Shown piece by piece: positions 36,142-47,345 of a stretch of DNA of 64,000 nt. The notes beneath the pieces were generated by a model, which ran no database searches, was not told the DNA's origin, and saw nothing but the letters and a program-made list of their open reading frames with translations. Source of the stretch: Nymphaea colorata (lineage: Eukaryota > Streptophyta > Magnoliopsida > Nymphaeales > Nymphaeaceae); assembly GCF_008831285.2 (NCBI RefSeq), contig NC_045146.1, positions 7,514,972-7,578,971 of the forward strand, in the 5' to 3' direction. A program made the translations under genes and the position numbers. How positions within the stretch are numbered: position 1 is the stretch's first letter; every line of letters starts with the position of its first letter.

Positions 36142-38420
36142 CTCCCCCTCAAGTTGGGCATACATATCAAACATGTCCAACTTAGATACATTTCTCTCAA
36201 ATGGAGTTACACTTAAGGCCTTGGTTAGGATATCAGCAGTTTGGTCTTCAGACTTCATGTATGGTAGCGTTAATTCCTTAGCATCAATTCTTTCTCTGAT
36301 GAAGTGACGGTCAATCTCCACATGCTTTGTTCGATCATGAAGAACCGGGTTGTTAGCCAAGTTAATTGCAGACTTGTTATCACAATACATCCTCATAGGT
36401 CCTTCAATCTCTATTCCAATATCTATCAGTAAGATCTTCAGCTATAACAATTCTGATACCCCAGTAGCTACAACCCTATATTCAGCCTATGCACTCGAGC
36501 GGGAACACACATCTTGTCTCTTGCTTCTCCAAACAACTAAATTTCCCCCCCAAGTAGACGCAGTACCCTGAAGTAGATCTTCTGGTGTCAACACAGCCTG
36601 CCCAGTCTGCATCAGAATACCCTTCAACTTCAATAGATCTTTGTTGCACATATAGAAGTCCCTTTCTGGGATTCTTCTTCAAGTAGCACAGAATTCTATC
36701 TACAGCCTTCAAGTGCATATCTGTAGGTGCATGCATGCATGAACTGGCTCATTACATTTACAGCAAATGTGATATCAGGTCTAGTCAGAGTGAGATAAAT
36801 CAGTTTGCCAACTAGACGTTGATATCTCCTTTTAGCTTCTTCACACAACAGTTCTCCATCTTTGCTACCAAGTTTATGCCCAGCATCTATAGGAGTAGAG
36901 GCTGGTCTGCACCCCAGTTTTCTTGTCTCCTTCAGTAGATCCAGGGTATACTTCCTTTAACTAAGTACAAGAGTTGTACCTGATCTAGCAATTTCAATAC
37001 CCAGGAAATACTTCGGCTTACCAAGATCTTTTAGATCAAATTCAGTAGATAGTAAACCCTTTAATCTTGCTATCTCTTCCTTATCATCACCTGTAACAAT
37101 CATATCATCAACATAAACCAATAGTAGAGTAACTTTACTCTCTCTTCTCTTTACAGACAGGGTATGATCTCCATTTCCTTGTTTGTAGCCATGTTTCTTC
37201 ATAACAAGTCTGAGCCGTTCAAACCATGCTCGGGGAGACTGTTTCAGCCCATACAAAGCTTTCTTCAATTTACAGCATTTTTCAGGCTTCTCAAAACCTG
37301 GTGGCATGCACATGTACACCTCCTCTTCGAGATCTCCATTGAGAAAGACATTTTTCACATCAAGTTGGCACATCTACCAACCCTTCAGCACCACCAATGA
37401 AATAATAACTCTAACAGCCTTCATCTTTGCAACTGGAGCAAACGTCTCTAAGTAGTCGATCCCATATTTCTGACTGAACCCCTTGGCCACCAATCGTGCT
37501 TTGTACCTCTCAATGTTCCCATTTGGTTTGTACTTAATGGTGTAGACCCTCTTCGACTCAACCAAGTGGGCTGCTTCAGGAATATCAACCACCTCCCATG
37601 TCTGATTTCTGTCTAAAGCTTCCATCTCTTCTTTCATTGCATGAGACCACTTAGTGTCACCCTGAGCCTCTGTAGCATTCCTGGGAATCACAACCACAGC
37701 CAAGGAGGATACAAAACATTTATAGTCAATGCTCAATCTAGAGTAAGATACGAAGTTACCAATAGGGTGTTGGGTACATGACCTGACACCCTTTCTCAAG
37801 GCAATAGGAAGATCCTCCTTTTCTTTTCCAGTCTGAATTTCTCTTTCAACATCTTGCTTCTAAACACGACTTGGATCATCCAAGGAAGAAGTAGGATTGG
37901 GATTCGGTGTAACCTCCTCATCATCAATCACCTTGTCAGTACAAGCTCTTCTCCTGGAATACACCTGTCCAAACATACGATTACCCTCTTGTTATGTCAC
38001 CATAGGATGCTCTCCCTCCTTCTCCTGCTCATGTACATCAGTAGTCGTCCCCTCTTCATCTTTGCCAAGCACCCCTCTTCATCTTTGCCAAGCACCTTGG
38101 CAACATGATTCTCTTCACGCCTGTAATCCATAAAGTCTGTAAACTGAATTTCCTGTGTGGGAGAATACTCTTCCTTAGACATTAACTTCTCCCCCTGAAG
38201 AGAATTCTCCTCAAAATAGGAGACATGTTCCAAAAATGTGACATCTTTGGTAATGTGAAGACGACCAGTGGTGGGATCTAGACATTTATAACCTTTTTAA
38301 GTGGAAGAAGACCCAAGAAAGATGCCCTTAATAGATTTGGGATCAAGTTTTTTCACATTGGGGCTGTGGTTATGTATGAAACACACACATCCAAAGACTC
38401 GAGGAGGAAGGTGAAAAGGT
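36136..38420 (-). pseudogene. Element E pol remnant (integrase C-terminus, RT, RNase H)
   Basis: Minus-strand blocks in order are: VFGCVCF-type integrase C-terminal region (38410-38230), the linker with FTDFMDYRREE, the RT start [10 protein letters not shown] (about 37620), [32 protein letters not shown], and LLVYVDDMIVTGDD at about 37110-37070 with the catalytic YVDD intact. RNase H follows with EGYSDADWAG, MYCDNKSAINLANN and EIDRHFIRERID. Breaks seen: a stop before MCQLD (about 37376), Gln-to-stop at VLS*RKY (about 36957), a 4 bp ATGC duplication near 36733, a stop at SST*KGY (about 38300), and a frameshift near 36505. The final stop lies in the LTR. Confidence 0.9.
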
Positions 38421-39775
38421 TGACTACGATTGCAAACGTGATGCGACATGCTGGTGGTCGACCAGTCTGATAATGTGGTGAAAAGAGAGCGTAATAAACT
38501 TCAAAACAAGTAATCATGCGAATAACTAGAAAAGATGCATGAATATAGCCTTTACAAAAGGGACACAATTGTTAGGGGAGAACAGATATTAAACATTGTC
38601 AACATAAATTACTTATAGCAATATCTGCCGAAAGATTTCCTTGTACAGCTAGTGCCTTGACATTGACTATTGAATAAGAAAAAGAATTGAACATGAGACC
38701 AAGCAAAAGGAACAGTAGATACAGGTAGTAGCTGAAACTGGATTATCAAAAGAATACCTAGAAGCAAGTTTAAGGGTGAATGGCATAAAATCAGCTGTCC
38801 ACCAGGAACGAAATTACAACCAAGTTCTGGGAACAAGTAAACTAATGAGAAATGCCATTATCAGAGTAAAACTTCATTAAGTGTACATAGACACAAAAAA
38901 TTTCGTCAAACAACTTGAGGACTAGCACATTGAAGACAACAAATGAGTGAGAGAGACAGGAAAGAGAGAGAGAGAGAACAGGTTGACATAGATGTTTCAG
39001 AAACAACCTCATATGAGAACACCCACCAGCGAATAGGCCTGGAAGCCAGGAGCACCTTTCTTCTACAGGTCAGGGCCGCAAATCAGAGACAAAGAATGAG
39101 TATCTAAGCAGAGAAAGGTGTTTTGTGTCGGCCATGGCCTACTCAGAACCTGGTGTGAGCGAGAGAAAGGGAGAGGGAGTGGAGAAAGAAGGTTTAGTGC
39201 ATACCCTGCAGAAGAGCGGGAGCTCGGAGGGAGACGGGTTGCATTGCAGTTGAAGAGGAAGGCAAGACGCAAGGGAAGAGCCTGTGGTTTTGAGTGAGCC
39301 TCATCATCGTGAAGAGGTATATTAAAGAACACCGCTAATGAACAACGGAAAGAGCAAAGAGGTAAAGATCACCTTTTCTAGCCTAAGCCTCTCTCTCTCT
39401 CTCGTGAGTTTATACTATGACGTTACAACCTATCTTTGCTCCACCAAGAATTGGTTCCTCCACCAAAAAAAAGTTGCCATAAATTCAGTTTTTGTTTAAG
39501 AAGCCATTATCATTATCCCATTAAAACATATAAAGCCATTAATTGACACAAACACATAGATCTAACAGCAAAATACGAACAGCAAACTCAAAATGTTGGA
39601 GATAATCTAATGTGGCTTCTCCAAGTTTCACCTCAAAAATGCAAAACAAGTAACCTCCGTATGGCCAGAAAATGGATTGTGAGAGTCTCCTTGATGGCTT
39701 TTGAAGCTACAACCCCTTGACAAGTACCAAACCTCTGGCTTGATCAAAAGATCATTCACTATTTAAATTTTACTA
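38421..39775. other. Intergenic stretch, nothing recognised
   Basis: No frame is recognisable on either strand. A moderately GC-rich patch at 39060-39330 holds an 89-codon minus frame without a motif. Short GA runs occur near 38955 and CT runs near 39390. It separates element E from element A. Confidence 0.35.
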
Positions 39776-40053
39776 TGTTAACATATCATGTATAGGGAAC
39801 CGGGTCTGGATCCAGACCCGGTCCCATGGGCATGGGTACCGAGAGTGGCTCGGTACCCTAGGTGGGTTTCCCTCTTATTTAATCCCACTTATGGTGTAAT
39901 TGTTGATTAAGTGGAATAACATTTTCTCTCTCCTTGGGTTGCGGTTGTGCCCCTAGGTTAGAGCTTCTCCGTGGTTTTTCACCTCTCTTTGAGGTTTTCC
40001 ACGTATATTGTGTGTTCCTTCTCTTTCTCTCCATCTTGGTGTGTGTTTCTACA
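39776..40053 (+). repeat. 5' LTR of copia element A, 278 bp
   Basis: Starts TGTTAACATA and ends GTGTTTCTACA. It carries a 24 bp perfect palindrome (39799-39822) and a second hairpin (39834-39858). A 7 bp segment (TCATGTA) is absent from the 3' LTR. Confidence 0.96.
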
Positions 40054-40066
40054 TGGTATTAGAGCC
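40054..40066 (+). promoter_or_regulatory. Primer-binding site of element A
   Basis: TGGTATTAGAGCC follows the LTR directly. It matches the initiator tRNA-Met primer site of plant copia elements (TGGTATCAGAGC) with one C-to-T change. Confidence 0.9.
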
Positions 40067-40340
40067 AACGCGTGAGAGATCGTTGGTGTGATAGTCGTGT
40101 TTCCACCGTTTTTTTGCCGCTGCTGTTTCCGCCGTTTTTTCTACCGCTGCTACGCCGCCATCCAGCGCCGTCGCTCTCTGCTACGCCGCCACCGTCCAGC
40201 GCGGTTGTTCTCTGCTGCGCTGCCGCCCTCCAGCGTCGTCGCCCACTACAGCGCCACCGCTGCCCACCGCCGTCGTCTAGCGCCGCTGCCTCTTGTTTGT
40301 CGTCTCTGGTGCTGGGTATTCTTTCTCCTTGGTGATTGTG

Positions 40341-43300
40341 ATGGTCGTGGAGATGTCCCTCAAGATCGATGATGCCCTAGACTCGGGCAGCAATGCCAAG
40401 AGCGAGATCTTGCCTGTTCAAGTCACCTCCATCCGGCTGAACAAGGATAACTATCTCCCTTGGTCGGCTGCCCTAGAAATTGGGATAACCAGTCGTGGTC
40501 GCCTGTCCTACATTATTGGGGAGAAGCCTGCACCATCAAAAACCGATCCGCGATGGGCTACTTGGGCGTTGGAAGATAGTCAGGTTAAAGTATGGATTAT
40601 TAGTTCTGTTTCTGCAGATATTCAGCCTTTGATCTTGCGTAAATCGACTGCCTATGACATGTGGACTGTGCTTGCACGGATGTATGGCCGTAAGAAGAGA
40701 GTATTGCGTACGTACCAAATCAAACGTAGCATATACTCTCTTAAACAGGGTGACTTGTCTGTAGCCGCTTTCTTTGCAGCCCTAAAGACTAAGTGGAAGG
40801 AACTTGACTACCATGTGAATGATGACTGGCACTGTGGGTCTGATCATGTCTTGTACTAGGACAAAGAATGGATGGATCGGACGTTTATTTTCCTTGGAGG
40901 CTTACGCGATGAATTTGAATCCATTAGGAGTCAAATTCTCATTTGTGACGAGGTCCCCGGAATTGAAGAGGTGTATGCCCGTGTGGAATCTGAGGAACAG
41001 CGTCGCCAGGTGATGCATATTGACACCAGTCAGGGGAGTTCTCCTTCAGCCTTTGTTAGTCGTGCTTCTGAGATTGGACAGCGTCCTGTTCTGCAGTGTA
41101 GCCATTGCAACAAATCAGAACATTCTGTTGATTTTTGTTGGGATCTTCATCCTGAGAGGCAGCTTGTCCGGGGTCGTCCTCCTTCTAGCTGCCGGAGTCC
41201 TTCTGTGCCTGAAACTAGTCAGAGTAGTCTTTCAAATGTCGCCAAATCTAAGCTTTCCTCCGATCAAATCAAAGAACTGCAAGCGTATATCAGCCGGCTG
41301 TCTACTACTCAGGAGGATACTTCCACGTCTGAGGGGGCTAAGTTAGCCCAAGCTCTCGTGGCCACTAGTGACTAAAGTAATTCCTCACATGGTGATTGGA
41401 TTGTTGACAGTGGCGCTACGCATCATATGACAGGGGACCCTAAGATGTTTCAAGAATACAAATTGTCTTCGGGGCAGCAACGTGTATCTATGGCTGATGG
41501 TTCTTCTATATCTGTGGCTGGAAAAGGGAGTTTGCCCTTGTTAAATAAATACTGTCTTCATAATGCTCTTCATGTTCCCAATATTCCTGTGAATTTGTTA
41601 TCTGTCAACAGTATTACTAAAGAACTCAACTGTAATCTGATCTTTTCTGCTGATCGGTGCTTTCTGTAGGACTTGGTGACGGGGCAGAAGATTGGGATTT
41701 GTTCGGCTATTGATGGACTCTACAGACTGCCTGTGCAGGTTGCGTCCGCTCTTATTTCAGCCACTAGTGGACAGTTGTCAGGCATGGAAGACAAATCTAC
41801 TATTATGCGATGGCACGAGCGGCTTGGTCATCTTCCGTTTCCATTGATTAAGAAGTTGTTTCCTAGTTTGTTTCATTTTGTTTCCATGGACTCCTTCACC
41901 GGTGAAGTGTGTCAGTTGGCTAAACATGTTAGGGCCTCGTACCCTATTTCATTCAATAAAACCACTCGTCCATTTGCTTTGGTTCACTCTGATGTTTGGG
42001 GTCCTTCAGGAGTACCCACTTGTCGTGGTTTTCATTACTTTATGACCCTTATTGATGATTACTCCCGTTGTACGTTCGTGTATCTGTTGAAAGAACGTAG
42101 TGAAGTTCCCGTTATTGTCAAAAATTTTGTGGCCTTTGTTGAGACTCAGTTTCAGACGTCTGTCCAAGCTTTTCGCAACGATAATGCTAGAGAGTATGTC
42201 TCTCAATCCCTAGATGATTTCTTGAAGAGCAAGGGTATTGTTCATGAAACGTCATGTAGTTACACACCTCCCCAAAATGGCATGGCTGAACGAAAGAATC
42301 GCCATTTGCTTGATGTTACCCGAACTCTTCTGTTCCATCGATAGGTTCCCAAGCGCTACTGGGGTGATGCGCTTCTCACTAGTGCCCACCTTATCAACCA
42401 TATGCCTACCCGTGTGTTGCAGGGCCATTCCCCGTACTCTATGCTTTGGCATCCCTGGCCTCTTACTCCTCGGGTGTTCGGGTGTGTCTGTTTTGTTCAT
42501 GACCATAGTTCCACCTTCAAGAAACTTGATCCTTGGTCTGTCAAGGCTGTCTTCCTGGGGTATTCCTCCACTCAGAAGGGATACAAATGTGTTGATCCTA
42601 CCACCTCTAAAGTCTATGTTTCTCGGGACGTCACCTTCCATGAACATGAGGCATACTTTCATGTGAATCCTCTTCAGGGGGAGTATCTAGGGCACAGTAG
42701 TGAAGAGTATTCCTCAAATCAGTTGATTCAGTTTACGGATTTCTTGGATTACAAGGCCAGTGATAGTGTGGCAGACACAGTAAGAGATGATAGAGACCGT
42801 CACATGGACGAGGGTCTTGTTGATAATCAGCCTACAGCCCGTGATAATTTGTTTGGCCAGGTGTACAGAAGGAAGAAGACAAATGTGATTGAAAATGTTG
42901 ATGTAACCAATCCCAATCCTGTGAGTTCCTCGGATGACCCAAGTCTAATCAATGAAGAGCTTCCTATAGCCCTGCGCAATGGCACCAGGTCTTGCACTTC
43001 TCATCCTATTCAGAGATTTGTCTCTTATGCGAAATTGAGTAAGAATTACAAATGCTTTATAACATCCTTGTCTAAGTCTGTTATTCCCAGGTGTGTGGAA
43101 GATGCTAGAGAGGATCCTAAATGGCTACAGGCCATGACAGAGGAGATGAATGCCTTGGCAAAGAATGACACTTGGGAAGTTATGGATATTCCCAAAGGGA
43201 CTCATTTAGTTGGTTCAAAGTGGGTGTTCAATGTGAAGTACAAACCAGACGGTACTGTGGAAAAGTATAAGGCTCGGCTTGTTGCAAAGGGGTTCAGCTA

Positions 43301-44630
43301 GAAATATGGTATTGATTATCTTGAAACCTTTGCCCCTGTTGCCAAACTGAAAACTGTGAGGGTCATATTAGCACTTGCCGTGAAAAAGGGGTAGAGCATG
43401 GATCAACTTGATGTTAAGAATATATTCTTGAATGGCCATCTAGAAGTAGAGGTCTATATGAGTATGCCTCCTGGATATGTTCAAAGCGGAAAATGCTGTC
43501 ATCTCAAGAAAGCCTTGTATGGATTAAAGCAGTCTCATAGAGCATGGTTTGAAAGACTGAGGATAGTGATGAAGACAAATGGATACAAACAGGGGAATGG
43601 TGATCACACCCTATTCATTAAGCAGAGAGATGGCCTGGTGAGTCTTCTTCTTGTGTATGTTGATGATATGATAGTCACAGGTGACGATGAAGAAGAGAAA
43701 AAGAAGATGAAGGAGAGGTTAGCTGCTGAATTTGATCTTAAAGATTTGGGTAAACTAAGGTACTTTCTGGGGATAGAGATTGCTCGGTCAGAGACAGGGC
43801 TGGTTATGAGCCAAAGAAAATACACTCTGGATCTTCTAAAGGAGACAGGCAAACTTGGATGCAGACCCTTTCTAACTCCAATGGAGTCCGGTACAAAGAT
43901 AAGCATCAAAACTGGCAATATCCTAGATGAGGAAGGAAAAGGGCGGTATCAGAGGCTGGTTGGTAAGCTCATCTATCTTACTCTTACTTGCCCTGATATT
44001 ACTTATGCTGTGAATGTGTTGAGTCAGTTTATGCATACTCCTACTGATTGTCACTGGAAGAGTGTAGAAAGAGTGTTGGGGTACCTAAAGAATGACCCAC
44101 GAAAAGGATTACTTTATACTGAGCAAGACCAACTTAATATTGAAGGATACTCTGACGCAGATTGGGCAGGATGTACTGATACTAGGAGGTCTACCACAAG
44201 GTACTGCATCTTTCTAGGGGGTAACCTGGTTGTATGGAGAAGTAAAAGGCAGGAAGTTTGCTCTAGATCCAGTGCAGGGACTGAATACAGGGCTGTGGCT
44301 ATGGGAGTTACAGAAATGTTATGGTTAAAGATTCTCCTAGCAGATATTGGTGTTGAAACAGAAGAAAAGATGAAGATGTACTGCGACAACAAGTCTGCAA
44401 TTAACCTTGCGAATAATCCCGTTCTGCATGACAGAACTAAACATGTGGAGATTGATCGCCACTTCATACGGGAACGCATAGATTCAAAGGAGTTGATCCT
44501 ACCTTATATGAAGTCTAAAGATCAAATTGCATATGTTCTAACCAAAGCCTTATGTACATCTCAATTCGAGAAAAATGTAAGCAAGCTTGGCATGTTTGAC
44601 ATGTATGCCAAGCTTGAGGGGGAACGTTAA
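40341..44630 (+). pseudogene. Element A gag-pol, one frame with six internal stops
   Basis: From ATG at 40341 to TAA at 44628, 1430 codons, all in one frame. Gag ends with a zinc knuckle, CSHCNKSEHSVDFC (about 41097-41138). Protease has VDSGATHHM (about 41404). Integrase has WHERLGH; its zinc site reads GEVC where CxxC is expected. The catalytic Asp in HSDVWG, Asp in RNDNAREY and Glu in MAERKN are present. RT has YVDDMIVTGDD (about 43660); RNase H has EGYSDADWAG and YCDNKSAIN, but SSAGTEY where SSAEAEY is usual. Stops: TAG 40857, TAA 41373, TAG 41667, 42342, 43299 and 43392. Normally the polyprotein packages and copies the element; here no full product can form. Confidence 0.95.
44612..44624 (+). 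promoter_or_regulatory. Polypurine tract of element A
   Basis: GCTTGAGGGGGAA lies immediately upstream of the 3' LTR and would prime plus-strand DNA synthesis. Confidence 0.85.
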
Positions 44631-44895
44631 CATATAGGGAACCGGGTCTGGATCCAGACCCGGTCCCATGGGCACGGGTACCGAGAGTGGCTCGGTACCC
44701 TAGGCGGGTTTCCCTCTTATTTAATCCCACTTATGGTATAATTGTTGATTAAGTGGAATAACATTTTTTCTCTCCTTGGGTTGCGGTTGTGCCCCTAGGT
44801 TAGAGCTTCTCCGTGGTTTTTCACCTCTCTTTGAGGTTTTCCACGTATATTGTGTGTTCCTTCTCTTTCTCTCCATCTTGGTGTGTGTTTCTACA
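44625..44895 (+). repeat. 3' LTR of copia element A, 271 bp
   Basis: Starts CGTTAACATA (first base T in the 5' copy, so the TG end is mutated) and ends GTGTTTCTACA, followed by target-duplication TACCA. Confidence 0.95.
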
Positions 44896-44900
44896 TACCA

Positions 44901-45337
44901 CATATACGGAAACGAGAGAGAGCTTCCCCTACTGAATTTGACAATAATTTTGGAAGATCCAACATTTCTCTAGATTTTGGTATTGATAGCAATAACATGG
45001 AACAATAGTCACTGAAATTTTGGCTATTCTATGGAAACGTTGATCACCTAGGATGGCCTCCTGTGCTGGAGAGGCCACTTATCTTCCTCTTGCAGTTGTT
45101 ATTGGAGGAAGACTCCATTTTGAAGAAGGTAAGTTCAACCATCCATAACTAAAACTAAGTAAAATATTAATGCAACTGAGTAAAATATTAAATGTAATGC
45201 AGGGCAAACAAAAATGGAATCAGAAAAAAATTTTTGGAAATTTATTTCTGGCATTCAAGAATGGGAAATAAAATTCCATTTTTCTAAAACCATGCTTTGT
45301 TTGTTACAGAGGAATTATTTTTCTGTAAAAAAAATTC
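44901..45337. other. Spacer, possible exon-like piece, not recognised
   Basis: A short plus-strand stretch (about 44925-45005) reads TEFDNNFGRSNISLDFGID before a stop. AAG|GTAAGT at about 45128 is a strong donor-like signal. No family is recognisable, so no gene is called. Confidence 0.25.
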
Positions 45338-45754
45338 TTAGTTTGATGGAAATGGTGAGGAAAAGGAGGAAGAAGGGAAGGAGAGAGGAGGAAGAAGGGA
45401 GCGAGGGAAGGAGGAGGAAGAAGGGAAGGGAATGGAAGAGGAGGAAGAAGGGAAGGGAATGGAGGAGGAGGAGGGCAGCTTCCTTGGTGACGATGAGACT
45501 GGAAGATCTCGGATGGGCTGCCAGCAGCGCTTGTGGCGGAAGAGGGCTTCTTTGGAGAGAAGTTGGAAGCGCTTCGAGACGACGCAGCAGCGGCCGAGGG
45601 CCTTGACATCGCCGATCTTGTTGAAGAAGAGGAGGATAAGCGAGTCTGGAAGGCGGTCGAAGCGGTCGGTGACATAGCCGTTACTGGAGTAGGCGGCCGC
45701 CTTCCCCAATTGGTGTTTCCCACCCGAGACGGGCAGATCTGCTCGGGAAGACAT
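45338..45754 (-). pseudogene. F-box protein, N-terminal fragment with repeat-derived tail
   Basis: On the minus strand, ATG at 45754 opens a 138-codon frame. Residues about 30-65 read DRFDRLPDSLILLFFNKIG then DVKALGRCCVVSKRF. This is the F-box of a plant family (Arabidopsis At5g46170-like) whose members are about 400 residues, usually from one exon; they recruit substrates to SCF ubiquitin ligases. Homology ends after RFQLLS. The rest is a Ser/Pro-rich tail made from GAAGGGAAGGAGG-type repeats and runs to a stop at 45338. No substrate-binding C-terminus is present. The GA/CT-rich sequence upstream (46105-46129 on the plus strand) is typical of a plant 5' UTR. It is likely a broken gene; a short functional protein cannot be excluded. 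Confidence 0.72.
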
Positions 45755-47150
45755 CTGCGAACGAGGTGGGTGCTGCTCAAAACCCCCTCTCTAGGTAACA
45801 GCGGTGATACTGGTGGTAGAAACCAGAGAGAGAGATCTGCAATCTAGGGTTTGGAACAATGTGGGAATCGAAATATGGAAGAGGTTTTCTGATCCTTTTC
45901 CCTTGTCCAGTTGCTTTTCTTCAAAAAATTGAGAGAGAGAGAAAGAGAGGCAGAAAGAGGAAGGAAGAGGGCTGGTGGGGCGATTCACTTTAGGGTTTCT
46001 TATAGATAAAGCCTAATTAAGAACGAAAAGAGGGACTGGTCGAAGAGAGCCATTGACTGATCCTTTCAGACAAACAGAGGTGGAGAGGATGAAGCCTCGC
46101 ACAGCGAGAGAGAGAGAGAGAGAGAGAGACAACAAAACCTCGTCCTCCGTCTTTTTCCATCCCTTTTCTTTTTCTTTGTTATCGTTTTCACCTTTCAGCC
46201 CTCTTCCTTCCCTACTTTAACAGAATGAGAATGAGGCAGCAGCGGAGATGAGAAAGGAAGACGAGGCAGAGGCGAGGAAGAAGATGAGCGGACGACGAAG
46301 ATGAGAAAGGAAGACGAGGCAGCGTGAGGCAGCGGCAAGGAAGAAGATGGGAAGTTGACAGGAGCCCAACTCAAAGAGCCCTAACGGGCAAAAAAATAAT
46401 TCTGGAAAAATGTTTCCACCCCTCTGGGCGGAATTTTTTTGGAAAAATCTTGCCGATTCTAGCGTCAACGGTCTCAAAAAAAATTCAGGGTTTGATAACC
46501 TGGAAAAATTTTAAATTTTTGAATTTTTTTCCGCCTCAACAGTAAATTTCCATGCTGTCAAATGCCCCCTTAAGGTAACAAAAAAAATGTTACAAAGTGC
46601 ACAGATCTACTTAGAAAACTTGTTTATAGTTTAAAAAATTGAAGAACAATAGAAAAATTGTGATGTACTTGGCTTCTCATGGTACTATCTTGCATAAGTG
46701 TAAAAGAGCAATTGCAACATTTTTTCTTTTCAATATGAAAGAAACAAAAAACATAAACTGAAAACAAGAAAAAGGAATGAGTGAATGTACTGTAGAAGGC
46801 TTGCATCCCACAATTGCATTACAAATCCAAATTTGATGATATTCTTGATTCAAAGAGAAGCAAGCATATTGGACATATCCAAGTATGGAACTCAGTGAAG
46901 ATAATGATGTAAAAGTCAACAGCAAATACCAAGATTAGTTGGAAATTCGTCTCTTTCCATCCTCCCATACCCCCACTTGAAGCTGGTGGATCATCATGAT
47001 ATAAAATCCCCACTTGTTCACATAAAAATCCAGTATCTCAACTAAAATTTCACTAAAATTTTAGGTGCATTGGCTGGTCATGTTCACTAAAATTTCACAA
47101 TTCAATAATTTCAACAACAACTGGTGAACACCACATTTATGAACCAACAA
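45755..47150. other. Upstream region of the F-box fragment and unrecognised AT-rich DNA
   Basis: The part to about 46330 is GA-rich and would be promoter and leader for the minus-strand F-box gene. From 46390 to 46572 an AT-rich block ends CATGCTGTCAAATGCCCCCTT, which resembles a hAT-type MITE terminus, but no matching opposite end was found. Nothing else is recognised. Confidence 0.3.
46105..46129. repeat. (GA)n microsatellite
   Basis: About twelve GA units, in the presumed leader of the minus-strand F-box fragment. Confidence 0.9.
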
Positions 47151-47345
47151 AAAAGAAGGTGTTCCTCCTATTTACACACTCAAGTGTGGATCGAAACCTG
47201 GGTTTGGTGGTCGAAACTCGCTCCTGCCTTGAGCAAGACCTCCAAGGGAGCGAGCTCACCACACGCTGGGTCAGTTCAAACCCAAGAGACCAACTGGTCA
47301 AAAATAGCCGATTCTTACTACAGTGACCTGACCTAGAGCACCTGT
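47151..47345 (-). mobile_element. Possible SINE (minus strand)
   Basis: Read on the minus strand, GTGTGGTGAGCTCGC could be an A-box-like segment and AGGTTTCGATCCACAC a B-box-like segment. The block ends in a T-rich tail (CCTTCTTTTTTG). Its GC content is higher than the flanks. The two boxes are farther apart than usual and no target duplication is defined, so this is tentative. Confidence 0.3.

Larger units (their letters stand above)
35902..38420 (-). mobile_element. Ty1-copia element E, 5'-truncated (same family as C)
   Basis: On the minus strand the fragment contains, 5' to 3', the end of the integrase region, reverse transcriptase, RNase H, a polypurine tract and one complete LTR. Similarity to copia proteins stops at about 38420, just before the VFGCVCF block. 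The integrase core, protease, gag and 5' LTR are therefore missing. Protein blocks and LTR words match element C closely but in opposite orientation. The 5' break may reflect a deletion; no terminus is seen there. Confidence 0.92.
39776..44895 (+). mobile_element. Ty1-copia element A, complete structure, 5120 bp
   Basis: Both LTRs, primer-binding site, a gag-pol reading frame in the copia order (gag, protease, integrase, RT, RNase H) and a polypurine tract are present. The flanks TACTA (39771-39775) and TACCA (44896-44900) form a 5 bp target duplication with one mismatch. LTRs differ by five substitutions, all transitions, and one 7 bp indel, about 98% identity over the aligned bases. The coding frame is unbroken by indels but has six internal stops, so the copy is non-autonomous. 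It belongs with the minus-strand element D and is related to C and E. Confidence 0.97.

Noticed and set aside
45214-45606. 130-codon plus-strand frame rich in Arg/Lys/Glu
   Set aside because: It is antisense to the F-box fragment and made of GAAGG repeats.
46390-46572. Possible MITE ending CATGCTGTCAAATGCCCCC
   Set aside because: Only one terminus is seen; no matching inverted end or target duplication was found nearby.
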